Under the pieces are notes generated by a model, which saw only the letters and a program-made list of their open reading frames with translations, did no database searches and was not told where the DNA came from. A stretch of DNA of 64,000 nt from Halarcobacter sp. (GTDB taxonomy: Bacteria; Campylobacterota; Campylobacteria; Campylobacterales; Arcobacteraceae): positions 1-64,000 of the forward strand of contig JAQYVX010000012.1 in the NCBI GenBank assembly GCA_030145305.1. The letters are read 5' to 3'. The position numbers were made by a program, and so were the translations under genes. Below are positions 9,994-19,536 of the stretch, piece by piece. The first letter of the stretch is position 1. Each line of letters opens with the position of its first letter.

Positions 9994-11511
9994 TTATTTT
10001 GCACTAAAAACAGTTTTAAACTCTTCTAAAGCAGCTTTTAATGCTGTTTCTGTTTCTTCATCTAATTTTTTCTTAGATTTAATTGAATCAAGAATATTTG
10101 AATATTTTTGCTCAATAAATGGGTGTAACTCAGATTCAAATCTAACTACATCTTCAATAGCTACATCTTCTAAATAACCTTTTGTTCCAGCATAAATAAT
10201 AACAACTTGTTTTTCAATAACTAAAGGTTGATTAACACCTTGTTTAAGTACTTCAACCATTCTTTGACCAAGTTCTAGTTCTTTTCTTGTACTTTCGTCA
10301 AGATCAGATGCGAACTGTGCAAATGCTTCAAGTTCTCTAAATTGTGCAAGTGACAATTTTAATGTACCAGCAACTTGTTTAGTTGCCTTAATTTGTGCAG
10401 CACCACCAACTCTTGATACTGAAAGACCTACATTAATTGCTGGTCTAATACCTGAGTTAAAAAGGTTAGTTTCTAAGAAGATTTGACCATCTGTAATAGA
10501 AATAACATTTGTTGGAATATATGCAGCAACGTCTCCTGCTTGTGTCTCAATAATTGGTAAAGCAGTCATTGATCCAGCACCTAATGCGTCAGATAATTTC
10601 GCAGCTCTTTCTAATAATCTTGAGTGTAGGTAGAATACATCCCCTGGGAATGCTTCTCGACCCGGAGGACGTCTAAGTAATAATGACATTTCTCTATAAG
10701 CAACGGCATGTTTCGTTAAATCATCATAAATGATTAAAACGTGTTTACCATTATCTCTAAAGTATTCACCAATTGTAACACCAACATATGGAGCTAAGAA
10801 TTGTAACGCAGGTGAATCAGCTGCACCAGCATTTACAACAATAGAGTAATCCATTGCACCAGCTTCTTCTAATGTTCTTACAACAGAAGCAACATTTGAA
10901 GCTTTTTGACCGATTGCAACATAAATACAAATTACATCTTCAGTTTTTTGGTTAAGTATTGTGTCAATAGCAACAGTAGTTTTACCAGTTTGTCTATCTC
11001 CAATAATAAGCTCTCTTTGACCTCGTCCGATTGGAACAAGTGCATCAATTGCTTTAATACCAGTTTGTAATGGTTCATGTACTGATTTTCTAGCCATGAT
11101 TCCAGGTGCTTTTTCTTCAACAAATTTATAGTCAGCTGCTTCAATAGCACCTTTACCATCAATTGCTTCACCTAGACCATTAACAACACGACCTATCATA
11201 CCTTCGCCAACTGGAGTTTCTAAAAGTTTACCAAGTCTTTTACAAGAAGTACCTTCTCTAAGACCCTCACCTTTACCAAGTACAACTACACCAACTGTAG
11301 CTTCCTCTAAGTTTGAAGCAAGACCTTTCTCACCATTCTCAAACTCAACAATTTCCCCAGCCATAACATTTTTTAGACCGTAAACTTGAGCAATACCATC
11401 TGCATAAGAAATGATTTTACCTGTTTCGTTAACATCTACATTTAATTCAAAGTTATCAATTCTTTCTTTTATGATCGAACTGATTTCATCAGCTTGAATT
11501 TTTGCACCCAT
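9994..11511 (-). CDS. atpA: ATP synthase F1 alpha subunit
   Basis: Non-catalytic nucleotide-binding subunit of F1. The 505-residue protein has the P-loop GDRQTGKT (about 170), the [19 protein letters not shown] region and the signature [14 protein letters not shown]. Length is standard. It is preceded by atpH and followed by atpG. Confidence 0.98.
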   Translation of the reverse strand: MGAKIQADEISSIIKERIDNFELNVDVNETGKIISYADGIAQVYGLKNVMAGEIVEFENGEKGLASNLEEATVGVVVLGKGEGLREGTSCKRLGKLLETPVGEGMIGRVVNGLGEAIDGKGAIEAADYKFVEEKAPGIMARKSVHEPLQTGIKAIDALVPIGRGQRELIIGDRQTGKTTVAIDTILNQKTEDVICIYVAIGQKASNVASVVRTLEEAGAMDYSIVVNAGAADSPALQFLAPYVGVTIGEYFRDNGKHVLIIYDDLTKHAVAYREMSLLLRRPPGREAFPGDVFYLHSRLLERAAKLSDALGAGSMTALPIIETQAGDVAAYIPTNVISITDGQIFLETNLFNSGIRPAINVGLSVSRVGGAAQIKATKQVAGTLKLSLAQFRELEAFAQFASDLDESTRKELELGQRMVEVLKQGVNQPLVIEKQVVIIYAGTKGYLEDVAIEDVVRFESELHPFIEQKYSNILDSIKSKKKLDEETETALKAALEEFKTVFSAK

Positions 11512-11532
11512 TCAATTTCTCCTTTGTAAGTT

Positions 11533-12063
11533 CTAAACTGCTTTTAAAATATGATTAATCATTTGTGACTTAAGTCTCTGTTTTGAGAATGAAATCTCAA
11601 CGCCAAGACTATCTATATCAACTTTGATACCATCATAATCACAAACATTTTGTGATAGTGATAACTTAACATCAAATTTTTTACTAAATTGATCTTCAAT
11701 TGAAGATACATACTTAGCTTTTAATTCTTTGTTTGTGTATACTACACCCGTATATGTATTATTCATTCTAGATATTTGACCCTCTAATACTTTTACTATA
11801 TCAGGGATTAAATCAATTCTTTTTTTAGTCCCTAGTAATTTAATTAGATTTTTTAATTCATCACTACAATTTTCTACAAATGAAATAATCAACTCAACTT
11901 TACTACTATTATCAACTTCAGATGAAGAGATTATAGAAATAAATTTTTCTTCTTTAAATGCAGAAGAGATAGTTTTTAAATCATTGTAAACAGCTGTAGC
12001 AGAATTTAAGTCTCTACCATCTAATAATGCTTTTACGTATCTTTTTGCTATTAAATCTTTCAT
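11533..12063 (-). CDS. atpH: ATP synthase F1 delta subunit
   Basis: Joins F1 to the peripheral stalk. The 176-residue protein has the OSCP/delta fold pattern: an N-terminal helical domain beginning IAKRYVKALLD and a C-terminal SLGVEISFSKQRLKSQM stretch corresponding to the family C-terminal motif. It follows atpF directly, with the stop and start codons overlapping. Confidence 0.93.
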   Translation of the reverse strand: MKDLIAKRYVKALLDGRDLNSATAVYNDLKTISSAFKEEKFISIISSSEVDNSSKVELIISFVENCSDELKNLIKLLGTKKRIDLIPDIVKVLEGQISRMNNTYTGVVYTNKELKAKYVSSIEDQFSKKFDVKLSLSQNVCDYDGIKVDIDSLGVEISFSKQRLKSQMINHILKAV

Positions 12064-12581
12064 TATGCAACCTTCTTAACTACGATGTTTACTAATTCAT
12101 CTTGAGTTAAAGAAACATTTTCTGAACTTAATAACTCTTCAAGTACTTCAGAAACAACTTGTCTCTTAGCTTTTGAAGTTTCTACTTTGATTTTATCATC
12201 AAAGCCTTTGTCTAAGTTTGCGATTTCAGCGTCAACTGATTCAAGAACTTTTCTTTTAATTGAATCAATATCATTCTTCGCAGCTTCAACAATTTCAGCT
12301 GCAAGAGTTTTTGCTTCTTCTAATTTTTTAGCAGCATCATCGACTTTATCTTGTGAAGCTTTTAAAGTATCTTCTACTTTATCAAGTTCAGCTTGAATAG
12401 AAGCAGTTCTTTCTGCAAAAAATGCTTTAATTTTATCAGCAAGTAAATACCATAAAATTCCAGCAAAAATTATAAAGTTAACGGTTCTTTCAACTATATC
12501 ATAGTTTGTTTCCGCACCTTCACTACTAGCAAGTAACGCCAACGGAGCTAAAGCTAATCCAAGTATTAATATTTTTTTCAA
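12063..12581 (-). CDS. atpF: ATP synthase F0 subunit b
   Basis: Peripheral stalk subunit. The 172-residue protein has an N-terminal signal-like hydrophobic stretch (1-18), then a transmembrane helix (about 30-47, VNFIIFAGILWYLLADKI) and a long charged coiled-coil helix. A second b-type gene precedes it, as is usual in Campylobacterota. Subunits a and c are not in this window. Confidence 0.92.
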   Translation of the reverse strand: MKKILILGLALAPLALLASSEGAETNYDIVERTVNFIIFAGILWYLLADKIKAFFAERTASIQAELDKVEDTLKASQDKVDDAAKKLEEAKTLAAEIVEAAKNDIDSIKRKVLESVDAEIANLDKGFDDKIKVETSKAKRQVVSEVLEELLSSENVSLTQDELVNIVVKKVA

Positions 12582-12594
12582 CCCTACCCTCCTA

Positions 12595-13017
12595 TTAAAT
12601 CGAGCTAATTTTAGCTTTTAAGCTCTCATTATATTGAGGCATTGCAGCTACTAATGTTTCTTTTAAAGCTTTTGTCTCTGCTTCTAACTCTTTTATAAAG
12701 TTAAGAGATTTTGCTTCCAATTTATCTTTAGCATTTGCAAGTTTAGCATCAGCCACTTCTTTGCTTTCAGTATATGCTTGTTCTCTAAGAGCAGCAGCCT
12801 CTTTTTTAGCTTCAGCAATAATATTATTTGCTTCTTCTAATTTACCATTTACATCCGCACCGTTTGATTGAGCGTTTGCTAAATCATTTTTAATTGATTC
12901 CGCTCTATCATCCATATGCTTTAATAAAGGCACAAATAGACAACTGTTCAGTCTAGCAACAACTAAAAGAAAGATGATTGCTGAACTAAGCAATAATACA
13001 GGACTTATGTCTAACAT
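12595..13017 (-). CDS. atpF': ATP synthase F0 subunit b'
   Basis: Second b-type peripheral stalk subunit. The 140-residue protein has an N-terminal transmembrane helix (about 5-25), the segment FVPLLKHMDDRAESIKNDL and an Ala/Glu/Lys-rich coiled coil to the C-terminus. It is the first gene of the atp operon, 103 nt after parB. Confidence 0.9.
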   Translation of the reverse strand: MLDISPVLLLSSAIIFLLVVARLNSCLFVPLLKHMDDRAESIKNDLANAQSNGADVNGKLEEANNIIAEAKKEAAALREQAYTESKEVADAKLANAKDKLEAKSLNFIKELEAETKALKETLVAAMPQYNESLKAKISSI

Positions 13018-13078
13018 TCATTCCTCCATATTTTTTACAGTTTAGTTTGACTAAAACTACTAAATTTTATCAAAAAAT

Positions 13079-13084
13079 ATTATA
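13079..13084 (-). promoter_or_regulatory. Candidate -10 element upstream of the atp operon
   Basis: A TATAAT hexamer lies on the minus strand in the 103-nt gap between parB and atpF'. No convincing -35 is present, which is common in Campylobacterota. This is a weak call based on the -10 alone. Confidence 0.35.
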
Positions 13085-13120
13085 ATATTCTATTAAACTG
13101 AGTAATTTAGGAAAAGAATT

Positions 13121-13993
13121 TTAAAAAGTGTTACTAAAGTAATTAGAAATCTTCTTTATATCTTCTTGTGAGGTAATTTCAATCTTAAAATAGTTCTTTT
13201 CTGCTTTTACTTTCAAATCACTTTTTTTAAGATTTTCTATTGCTGATTCTAAAGGTTTAAAATCATAATTTGTATCTTTTGGTTTTAGAAGTTTTTTTTC
13301 ATTTTTAGCATCAGAAGCTTTGAGTTTTCTTACAAGTGTTTCAGTTTCTCTTACTGACAACTTTTGTCCAATGATTGAATCTACTACACGTCTTTGAAGC
13401 TCATCATCTAGGCCTAACATTACTTTTCCATGTCCTGCAGAAATCTTTTCATTTGCAAGCAATTGTTGTACATACGAAGATAATTGTAACAGCCTTAAAG
13501 TATTTGTAATTGAAGTTCTTGATTTAAAAACTTTTTTCGATAATTCATCATGAGTTATAGTATGTTCATTAATCAATTGAGCATAAGAATATGCTAATTC
13601 AATAATATTTAAATCATCTCTTTGAATGTTTTCAATTAAGGCTAATTCTCTTAACTTAAATTCATCCATATCAACAACAATGGCTTTAATTGAATCTAAT
13701 TTTGCAAGTTTATGAGCTCTTAATCTTCTCTCACCTGCAATTAAAATATAAGCGCCTTTACCATCTTCGATTACTGTAACAGGTTGGAGTAATCCATGTA
13801 CCACAATTGATTCACTAAGTTCCCTTAACTTATCCTCATCAAAAATCTTTCTAGGTTGATTTGGGTTAGGTTTTATTGAATTAATATCTAATTCAAGAAT
13901 ACTATTTGAATTTAGTTTATTATCTGAATTTGAATTACTATATGCCGTCTCTACTTCGCCTAAAAGTTCACCAAGTCCTCTACCTAAAGCCAT
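13121..13993 (-). CDS. parB: Chromosome partitioning protein ParB
   Basis: Binds centromere-like parS sites and loads SMC; a CTPase in this family. The 290-residue protein has the ParB N-domain (about 32-125, with NPNQPRKIFDEDKLREL and the CTP-binding GERRLRAHK box), the HTH (ALIENIQRDDLNIIELA through FKSRTSITNTLRLLQL) and a C-terminal dimerisation region. It lies 24 nt after parA on the same strand. I did not find a parS-like palindrome in the window by eye. Confidence 0.95.
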   Translation of the reverse strand: MALGRGLGELLGEVETAYSNSNSDNKLNSNSILELDINSIKPNPNQPRKIFDEDKLRELSESIVVHGLLQPVTVIEDGKGAYILIAGERRLRAHKLAKLDSIKAIVVDMDEFKLRELALIENIQRDDLNIIELAYSYAQLINEHTITHDELSKKVFKSRTSITNTLRLLQLSSYVQQLLANEKISAGHGKVMLGLDDELQRRVVDSIIGQKLSVRETETLVRKLKASDAKNEKKLLKPKDTNYDFKPLESAIENLKKSDLKVKAEKNYFKIEITSQEDIKKISNYFSNTF

Positions 13994-14017
13994 TTAAAAT
14001 CCTAATAGTTATTTTTA

Positions 14018-14797
14018 TTAACCTGCAATTGCACGTGCTAAGTTTGTGTATGCTTTTGTTCCAATTGCTGACGCATCATAAAGCATAATTGGTTTCCCAA
14101 AACTTGGAGATTCTGCAAGTTTTACATTTCTAGGAATTACAACATATGAAGAATCATCTACTTTAAATAATTTACTTTCAAAATGTTGTGCTAAATCTGC
14201 AAAAACTTGTTTTGACAAATTATTTTGAGAGCTGTACATTGTAGGTAAGAAACCTCTAATTTGTAATTGCCTGTTAATCGTTTGTTTTACAAGTTTGATT
14301 GTATTTAATAATTGAGCTAAACCTTCTAATGCAAAGAATTCACACTGAATTGGAATAAGAACTGAATTTGCAGCACTTAATGTATTAATTGTAATTGGTC
14401 CAAGAGCCGGAGGAGAATCAATAATAATATAATCATAATCTTTTTTAATAGGATCAATTTTTCTTTTTAAAACTAACTCTCTATCTTTTGTATTTTTATA
14501 AAATTCTTTTTCAATACCTACAAGACCAATATTTGATGGGGCTACTTTTAAATTTTCAATTTCTGAATCTAAGATAATTTCACTTAATTCTTTGGTTCCT
14601 AACATTACATGGTAAATATTATATTCATAAGTATCTCTATGAAAGCCTAATGATGTAGTCGCATTTGCTTGAGGGTCAGCGTCTATTAAAAGAACTCTTT
14701 TACCTTCAAGGGCTAATGCTGCACTTAAATTTACTGCGGTTGTAGTTTTACCTACTCCACCCTTTTGATTTGCTATTGCAATTACCTCTGTCATCAT
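14018..14797 (-). CDS. parA: Chromosome partitioning ATPase ParA/Soj
   Basis: Deviant Walker ATPase that works with ParB in chromosome segregation. The 259-residue protein starts MMTEVIAIANQKGGVGKTTTAVNL-like; the deviant P-loop KGGVGKTT (about 11-18), RVLLIDADPQAN and YIIIDSPPALG (Walker B) are clear. It overlaps birA by 4 nt and is followed by parB. Confidence 0.96.
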   Translation of the reverse strand: MMTEVIAIANQKGGVGKTTTAVNLSAALALEGKRVLLIDADPQANATTSLGFHRDTYEYNIYHVMLGTKELSEIILDSEIENLKVAPSNIGLVGIEKEFYKNTKDRELVLKRKIDPIKKDYDYIIIDSPPALGPITINTLSAANSVLIPIQCEFFALEGLAQLLNTIKLVKQTINRQLQIRGFLPTMYSSQNNLSKQVFADLAQHFESKLFKVDDSSYVVIPRNVKLAESPSFGKPIMLYDASAIGTKAYTNLARAIAG

Positions 14798-15429
14798 CTT
14801 AAACTAAAAACCTTTTTATTATCAATTTTTATAGAACCATCGTCATTTAAGATGGCATTTTGTAATGAAATTTTTGTATTTTCTATTGTAGTTTTATATT
14901 TTTTACTTCTTAGGAATTCTACCTTAAATTGACTAAAAATTTGCTTCCAAGAAATATCTTTCTTTAAGTTTTCAAAATATAATTCTAGAATAATTTTTGA
15001 ATCAATATTAATATCTAGTTTTCCAAAATCATTATCCACTTCGACTAAATTTAATCCAATGCCACAAAAAATTAAATCTCTTGTGGCTGTTGTAATAGTA
15101 CCACCTATTTTTTTCTCATCAATATAAAAATCATTTGGCCATTTTAGCCATACTTTGGAGCCTTTAGAAGCTAAAACAGTCTTCAAAATATACGAAAAAT
15201 AAATTGAAGCACTTTGAAGTTCTAAATCTTTTGGTAAATCTTTTTTTTGTAAAACAAAAGAGAAAAAAAGATTTCCTTTTTTCCCTTGCCATTTATTTCC
15301 CCTACTCCCAGTTCCATTTGTCTGATATGAAGTTGCTATACAAAGTGGATAAGTATAAGTTTCATTTTTTATAAGTTCTTTTAAATACTTGTGTGTAGAA
15401 TCTATTTCATCTAATGTAATTATTTTCAT
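14794..15429 (-). CDS. birA: Biotin--[acetyl-CoA-carboxylase] ligase, catalytic-domain only
   Basis: Attaches biotin to the biotin carboxyl carrier protein. The 211-residue protein shows STHKYLKELI, the biotin/AMP-binding GTGSRGNKWQ loop and WLKWPNDFYI. It lacks the N-terminal winged-helix repressor domain of E. coli BirA, so it is an enzyme only. It overlaps parA downstream. A TATAAT lies only 5 nt upstream of the ATG with no Shine-Dalgarno, suggesting a leaderless transcript. Confidence 0.9.
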   Translation of the reverse strand: MKIITLDEIDSTHKYLKELIKNETYTYPLCIATSYQTNGTGSRGNKWQGKKGNLFFSFVLQKKDLPKDLELQSASIYFSYILKTVLASKGSKVWLKWPNDFYIDEKKIGGTITTATRDLIFCGIGLNLVEVDNDFGKLDINIDSKIILELYFENLKKDISWKQIFSQFKVEFLRSKKYKTTIENTKISLQNAILNDDGSIKIDNKKVFSLR

Positions 15430-15434
15430 ACGCG

Positions 15435-15440
15435 ATTATA
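15435..15440 (-). promoter_or_regulatory. -10 element abutting the birA start
   Basis: TATAAT on the minus strand is separated from the birA ATG by only CGCGT. Normal -10 to +1 spacing would place the transcription start at or next to the A of ATG, so the mRNA would have almost no leader. Confidence 0.45.
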
Positions 15441-15493
15441 TCTTAAGGATATTCAAGAATAAATTAAATATAATCTTAATAAAAGGGAAAAAG

Positions 15494-16387
15494 TTGTTAG
15501 ATCCAGTTTTACCAATTGCATTATACTTAGGTTTTGGATATATATTCAAAATCTTATTTAAAGATAACTCTAAAGAATTAGTAGAATTTGTAATATACTT
15601 TTCACTTCCAGCAATTGTTTTTGCAAAGATTTATCCACTTGAATTAACTTATGAAACATTAGAATTAGTTTTCATGTTTAATACTTTTATATTACTTAAT
15701 TTATTGCTAGCTTTTATAATTGGTAGATTTTTAAAACTTGACAAAAAAACATTAGCAACATTTGTAATCATTGCAACTTTTGGAAACACTTCTTTTATTG
15801 GACTTTCTTATATTGATAGTTTTTATGGTCAAGATTATGTTGTTTATGCTCTTATTTATGATTTATTTGGCTCTTTCTTATTACTTGTTACTCTTGGTAT
15901 GGTAATAATAAATTGGGGAAGTGGGCAACATGTAAACTTTAAAAGTATTTTCAAAAGCGTATTGTACTTTCCCCCTATAATTATGTTCTTTATAACAGTA
16001 TTTGCAAAATTAGTTGAAGTTCCTACTTTTTTAATTAACACAACTGAAACACTTGGAAGTACTTTAGTTCCAATTGCTATGATTGCAATTGGTATGAAAC
16101 TAGAATTAAAAAATATCTTTTATAAACTAAAAATTACAAGCATAGCAATTTTAATTAAAATGCTTATTGTCCCTATACTCGTATTAATTGCATTTTCAAT
16201 TTTTTATAATCTTGATGACACTTGGAGTAAAACTACAATCTTAGAAGTTGCAATGCCTCCTATGACAATGGCTGTTGTTTTAGCAATAAAAGGTGGGTTA
16301 GATGAAAGACTAGCAATAAATGCTTTAGTTATTGGTGTTTTATTATCTTTATTAAGTGTTACAGGTTTTTATTATTACTTAGCTTGA
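15494..16387 (+). CDS. AEC-family transporter (auxin efflux carrier type permease)
   Basis: Predicted inner-membrane permease of the AEC/BART type; bacterial members move organic acids such as malate or malonate. I chose the TTG at 15494, which has AAAAGGG about 6 nt upstream and gives 297 residues beginning LDPVLPIALYLGFGYIF. Upstream in-frame codons lie inside the divergent birA gene. About ten hydrophobic segments fill the protein, with the two five-helix repeats typical of the family. Substrate is unknown. It converges with the histidine kinase gene, overlapping it by 13 nt. Confidence 0.82.
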   Translation: MLDPVLPIALYLGFGYIFKILFKDNSKELVEFVIYFSLPAIVFAKIYPLELTYETLELVFMFNTFILLNLLLAFIIGRFLKLDKKTLATFVIIATFGNTSFIGLSYIDSFYGQDYVVYALIYDLFGSFLLLVTLGMVIINWGSGQHVNFKSIFKSVLYFPPIIMFFITVFAKLVEVPTFLINTTETLGSTLVPIAMIAIGMKLELKNIFYKLKITSIAILIKMLIVPILVLIAFSIFYNLDDTWSKTTILEVAMPPMTMAVVLAIKGGLDERLAINALVIGVLLSLLSVTGFYYYLA

Positions 16388-17760
16388 TTACAAAGAATTC
16401 TTATAGTAAAAACTGAACATTTGTAATATTTATTCTTATACATAATATTTTCATTATTAACCTCAATCAGACCTTTTAAATGCTCTTCAATAATCTGCTT
16501 TGTCATATACAAGCCAATACCTGTACCACCTTTATCTTCTTTAGTAGTAAAGTTTTGATCAAATATCTTTGAGACTATTGACTTATCAATACCTCCAGCA
16601 TTATCTTTTATTTTTAGTACTGCAACATTCTCTTCTTTTTTAAGTTCTACAAAAATAACTCTACAATCTTCTTCTATAGAATTTTCTTCTATAGCATCTC
16701 TTGCATTATGAAGTATATTTAATATGGATTGTTTTAACTCATTTTCATAAGCATAAATATGAATTGACTCATCTAAATCGCAAATTATATTAATAAAACT
16801 ATCAGAAAGAGATGCTTGAATAATTCCTAAGGAAGATTCAATACTTTTTGAAAAAGCAAAATTGCATTTTTCTTTATCAGCTTTATAAAAATTTCTAAAA
16901 TCATCTATAGTTTGAGATAAATGTTGAGTAGTATTAACTATTCTATTTAATGAGGTTATCGTTTCCTCTTTATTATAATTGCCTATTTCAATATTAAAAT
17001 TAAGCCCACTTGCAATTGTACTTATAGCACTAAGAGGTTGCCTCCACTGATGAGCAATATTTCCTATCATTTCTCCCATAGAAACAAGTTTTGATTGATG
17101 ATATATAATTGAGGATTTTTTTTGGCTTATTTTAACTTCTTCACAAACTTTTTCTTTTAACTCTTCATTACTTTTTTCTAACTCTAGATTTAGTTTTTTT
17201 AATTTTTCTATATCATTTTGAGCTTTTGTTATTGTCAATCCTATAAAAGAACAGACCATAGTAAGTATTTCTTGATCTTTTGAAGTAAATTTAACTAAAT
17301 TTCCATTTACAGATTTGTTTAGAAGCTGAATAACACCAATAGCGTTTTGTTCAAAAGGATGAATAATGGGAGCGGTTATTATTGATTTAGTTCTATAATT
17401 AAAGTTTTTGTCAAACTCTTTAGCTCCAAGAAAATTATATTCTTCTGATTCATAAATATCATCAATAGTTATAACTTTTCTACTAACAAAAGATTTAACG
17501 GCAAGATATTTTTCTTGTTCAGCTAAAGGGAGTTTTAGATCTTTAAGTGCATGAAATTGCCTATAAACATTTTCATATGAAATACTATCATTTTGAAAAA
17601 TATTAAAGGATAAAAAATCACCTTCATTCATATAAATACTACCAGCTTCAGCATTTAATATATTTCTTGATTGATTTAATATTTCATTAAGGAGAATATC
17701 AAAATCACTTATATTAAATAGTTTAGGATCACAAATATGGTATAAGTCTTCTTCATGCAT
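16375..17760 (-). CDS. Orphan GAF-domain sensor histidine kinase
   Basis: Probable cytoplasmic sensor kinase. The 461-residue protein has a GAF domain (about 20-180), a coiled coil (about 183-222), an H-box MIGNIAHQWRQPLSA with phospho-acceptor His237 and a C-terminal HATPase domain (NILHNARDAIEEN N-box, IKDNAGGID G1, GGTGIGLYM G2). No transmembrane helix or adjacent response regulator is seen. It follows fmt by 40 nt on the same strand. The signal sensed is unknown. Confidence 0.85.
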   Translation of the reverse strand: MHEEDLYHICDPKLFNISDFDILLNEILNQSRNILNAEAGSIYMNEGDFLSFNIFQNDSISYENVYRQFHALKDLKLPLAEQEKYLAVKSFVSRKVITIDDIYESEEYNFLGAKEFDKNFNYRTKSIITAPIIHPFEQNAIGVIQLLNKSVNGNLVKFTSKDQEILTMVCSFIGLTITKAQNDIEKLKKLNLELEKSNEELKEKVCEEVKISQKKSSIIYHQSKLVSMGEMIGNIAHQWRQPLSAISTIASGLNFNIEIGNYNKEETITSLNRIVNTTQHLSQTIDDFRNFYKADKEKCNFAFSKSIESSLGIIQASLSDSFINIICDLDESIHIYAYENELKQSILNILHNARDAIEENSIEEDCRVIFVELKKEENVAVLKIKDNAGGIDKSIVSKIFDQNFTTKEDKGGTGIGLYMTKQIIEEHLKGLIEVNNENIMYKNKYYKCSVFTIRILCNQAK

Positions 17761-17800
17761 ATTATATTCACTTATGATTATTTCATAATATTATAGCGTA

Positions 17801-18721
17801 TTATATTAAAATATCTCTTCTTTGTAATCTTTGTCCTCTAATATAATCACTTGAAGATACAGCTTTTTTTGAAGGAGATTGAAGAGTTTTTATTTTTAAA
17901 CTCCCCTTTAAACATCCAATAGTAAGGCCTGTTTCATCAAAATCTAAAATTTCACCTTCTTTATTTTCTGAAAAGTTTTCTAAAAGAGTAATATCTCTTA
18001 ATTTTAAACCTTCATGTAAAAATACTCCAGGCCAATAAGAGTAAGCTTTATATTTTAAGTAAAGTTTTTTTGCACTTGTAAAATCAACTTCTCCATACTC
18101 TTTTTTAATTTTTTTACAAAAAGAAACTAATGAATTATTTTGCTTTTTAGGTTTTATATTTTCAAAATTATCTAAAGTTGTAATTGTAAGTTTTGCTGCA
18201 ATTTCTGAAAGTTTAGAAAAAGCTTCCGAAACTTCCATATCAGAAGTAATTTTTAAGTACTGTAACCCTAAAATATCACCTGAATCTAAGCCTTCTTCCA
18301 TTAGCATTGAAGTTACACCTGTAAATTCATCATCATTTAAAAGTGATTCTTGAATAGGACTAGCTCCTCTATATTTTGGAAGAAGTGAAGCATGGAGATT
18401 TATACATGGGGCAATATCTAAAATCTCACGAGGTAAGATTTGTCCATAAGCTGCGACAATAATAAAATCTGGATTTAAATCTTCAATTTGTTTTTTAGCT
18501 TCAGGGTTTCCTCTTAATTTTTCTGGTTGGAAAATAGGAAAAGTTAAATTATTATTTAAGCAAAACTGCTTTATATGAGGTGCGGTTATGAGTTGTTTTC
18601 TTCCAACTGGTTTATCAGGTTGAGTAAAAAGACCAACTATTGTATAAGAACTATTTAAAATCTCTTCAAATATTTTTGTTGCGTAATCTGGGGTTCCCAT
18701 AAATAATATTTTTTTACTCAT
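17801..18721 (-). CDS. fmt: Methionyl-tRNA formyltransferase
   Basis: Formylates initiator Met-tRNA. The 306-residue protein has the formyl-transferase N-domain (ILFMGTPDYA at the start, AAYGQILPREIL, the catalytic stretch INLHASLLPKYRGASPIQ and DSGDIL) and a C-terminal tRNA-binding OB domain. A clear AAAGG Shine-Dalgarno precedes the ATG. It lies between proB and the histidine kinase. Confidence 0.95.
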   Translation of the reverse strand: MSKKILFMGTPDYATKIFEEILNSSYTIVGLFTQPDKPVGRKQLITAPHIKQFCLNNNLTFPIFQPEKLRGNPEAKKQIEDLNPDFIIVAAYGQILPREILDIAPCINLHASLLPKYRGASPIQESLLNDDEFTGVTSMLMEEGLDSGDILGLQYLKITSDMEVSEAFSKLSEIAAKLTITTLDNFENIKPKKQNNSLVSFCKKIKKEYGEVDFTSAKKLYLKYKAYSYWPGVFLHEGLKLRDITLLENFSENKEGEILDFDETGLTIGCLKGSLKIKTLQSPSKKAVSSSDYIRGQRLQRRDILI

Positions 18722-18771
18722 TTCTTTACCTTTTAAATGTCTTAGATAGAAGTAATCTTATCTTTAATAAT

Positions 18772-19536
18772 TTATTTTTTAAATAGAGTTCCATTTTTAT
18801 GATTTCCATGAACTAAAAAATCACAAGCATTTGTTAAGTCAAATCCAGAACTTAAATACATCATTTTATTTCTTTTTAATAAAAAATTTGCAGCTTTTAA
18901 TTTTGTCACTATTCCACCTGTTGCAAATTCTGAATTTGGTGTGTGTTTCATTTCAAGCTCCTCTGGCTCTAAAGAAGTCACAAGATGTCTCATCTTTGCA
19001 TTAGGATTTTCATGTGGATTTGAATCATATAAGCCATCCACATCTGAGAGTATAGCTAAAAGATCTGCACCAAAATAATATGCAGCATGTGCTGCTAATT
19101 GGTCGTTATCTCCAAAAAGAAGCTCTTCATTTGCAATAACATCATTTTCATTTAAAATTGGAACAATATTATTACTTAATAAGATTTCCATAATACCTTT
19201 TGCATTTGCTGATCTTTTTCTTGAGTCAAAATCTTCTGCAACTAAAAGCATTTGAGCACATTTTAAACCATGGTCTCTAAATCTTTTTTTATAATGTTTC
19301 ATTAATAAAGGTTGCCCAATTGCTGCTAAAGCTTGTCTATTTAAAACTTTTTTCTTATCTAAATTAATTATGGTGTTTCCAGCAGACACTGCTCCTGAAG
19401 ACACTAAAATAACTTCTAATTTTTTTTCATTTTTTAATCTTGCAATTAAATCTACCAAATTATTAAGTCTTCTTACTGCTAAAAGATTATCTTCTCTTAA
19501 TACAGCACTTCCAACTTTTATAACAATTCGTTTCAT
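18772..19536 (-). CDS. proB: Glutamate 5-kinase, without PUA domain
   Basis: First step of proline synthesis from glutamate. The 254-residue protein covers only the amino-acid kinase domain: VIKVGSAVL at the N-terminus, [29 protein letters not shown] and [12 protein letters not shown]. The C-terminal PUA domain of the E. coli enzyme is missing, as is common in Campylobacterota. It overlaps the obgE stop codon. Confidence 0.93.
   Translation of the reverse strand: MKRIVIKVGSAVLREDNLLAVRRLNNLVDLIARLKNEKKLEVILVSSGAVSAGNTIINLDKKKVLNRQALAAIGQPLLMKHYKKRFRDHGLKCAQMLLVAEDFDSRKRSANAKGIMEILLSNNIVPILNENDVIANEELLFGDNDQLAAHAAYYFGADLLAILSDVDGLYDSNPHENPNAKMRHLVTSLEPEELEMKHTPNSEFATGGIVTKLKAANFLLKRNKMMYLSSGFDLTNACDFLVHGNHKNGTLFKK

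Noticed and set aside
9935-10177. Open frame opposite the atpG-atpA junction, and similar antisense frames elsewhere
   Set aside because: Low-complexity Ser/Phe/Leu-rich translations antisense to clearly conserved genes; no independent support.
13121-14797. parS sites near parAB
   Set aside because: I looked for sequences like TGTTTCACGTGAAACA around parAB and did not find one; the species consensus may differ.
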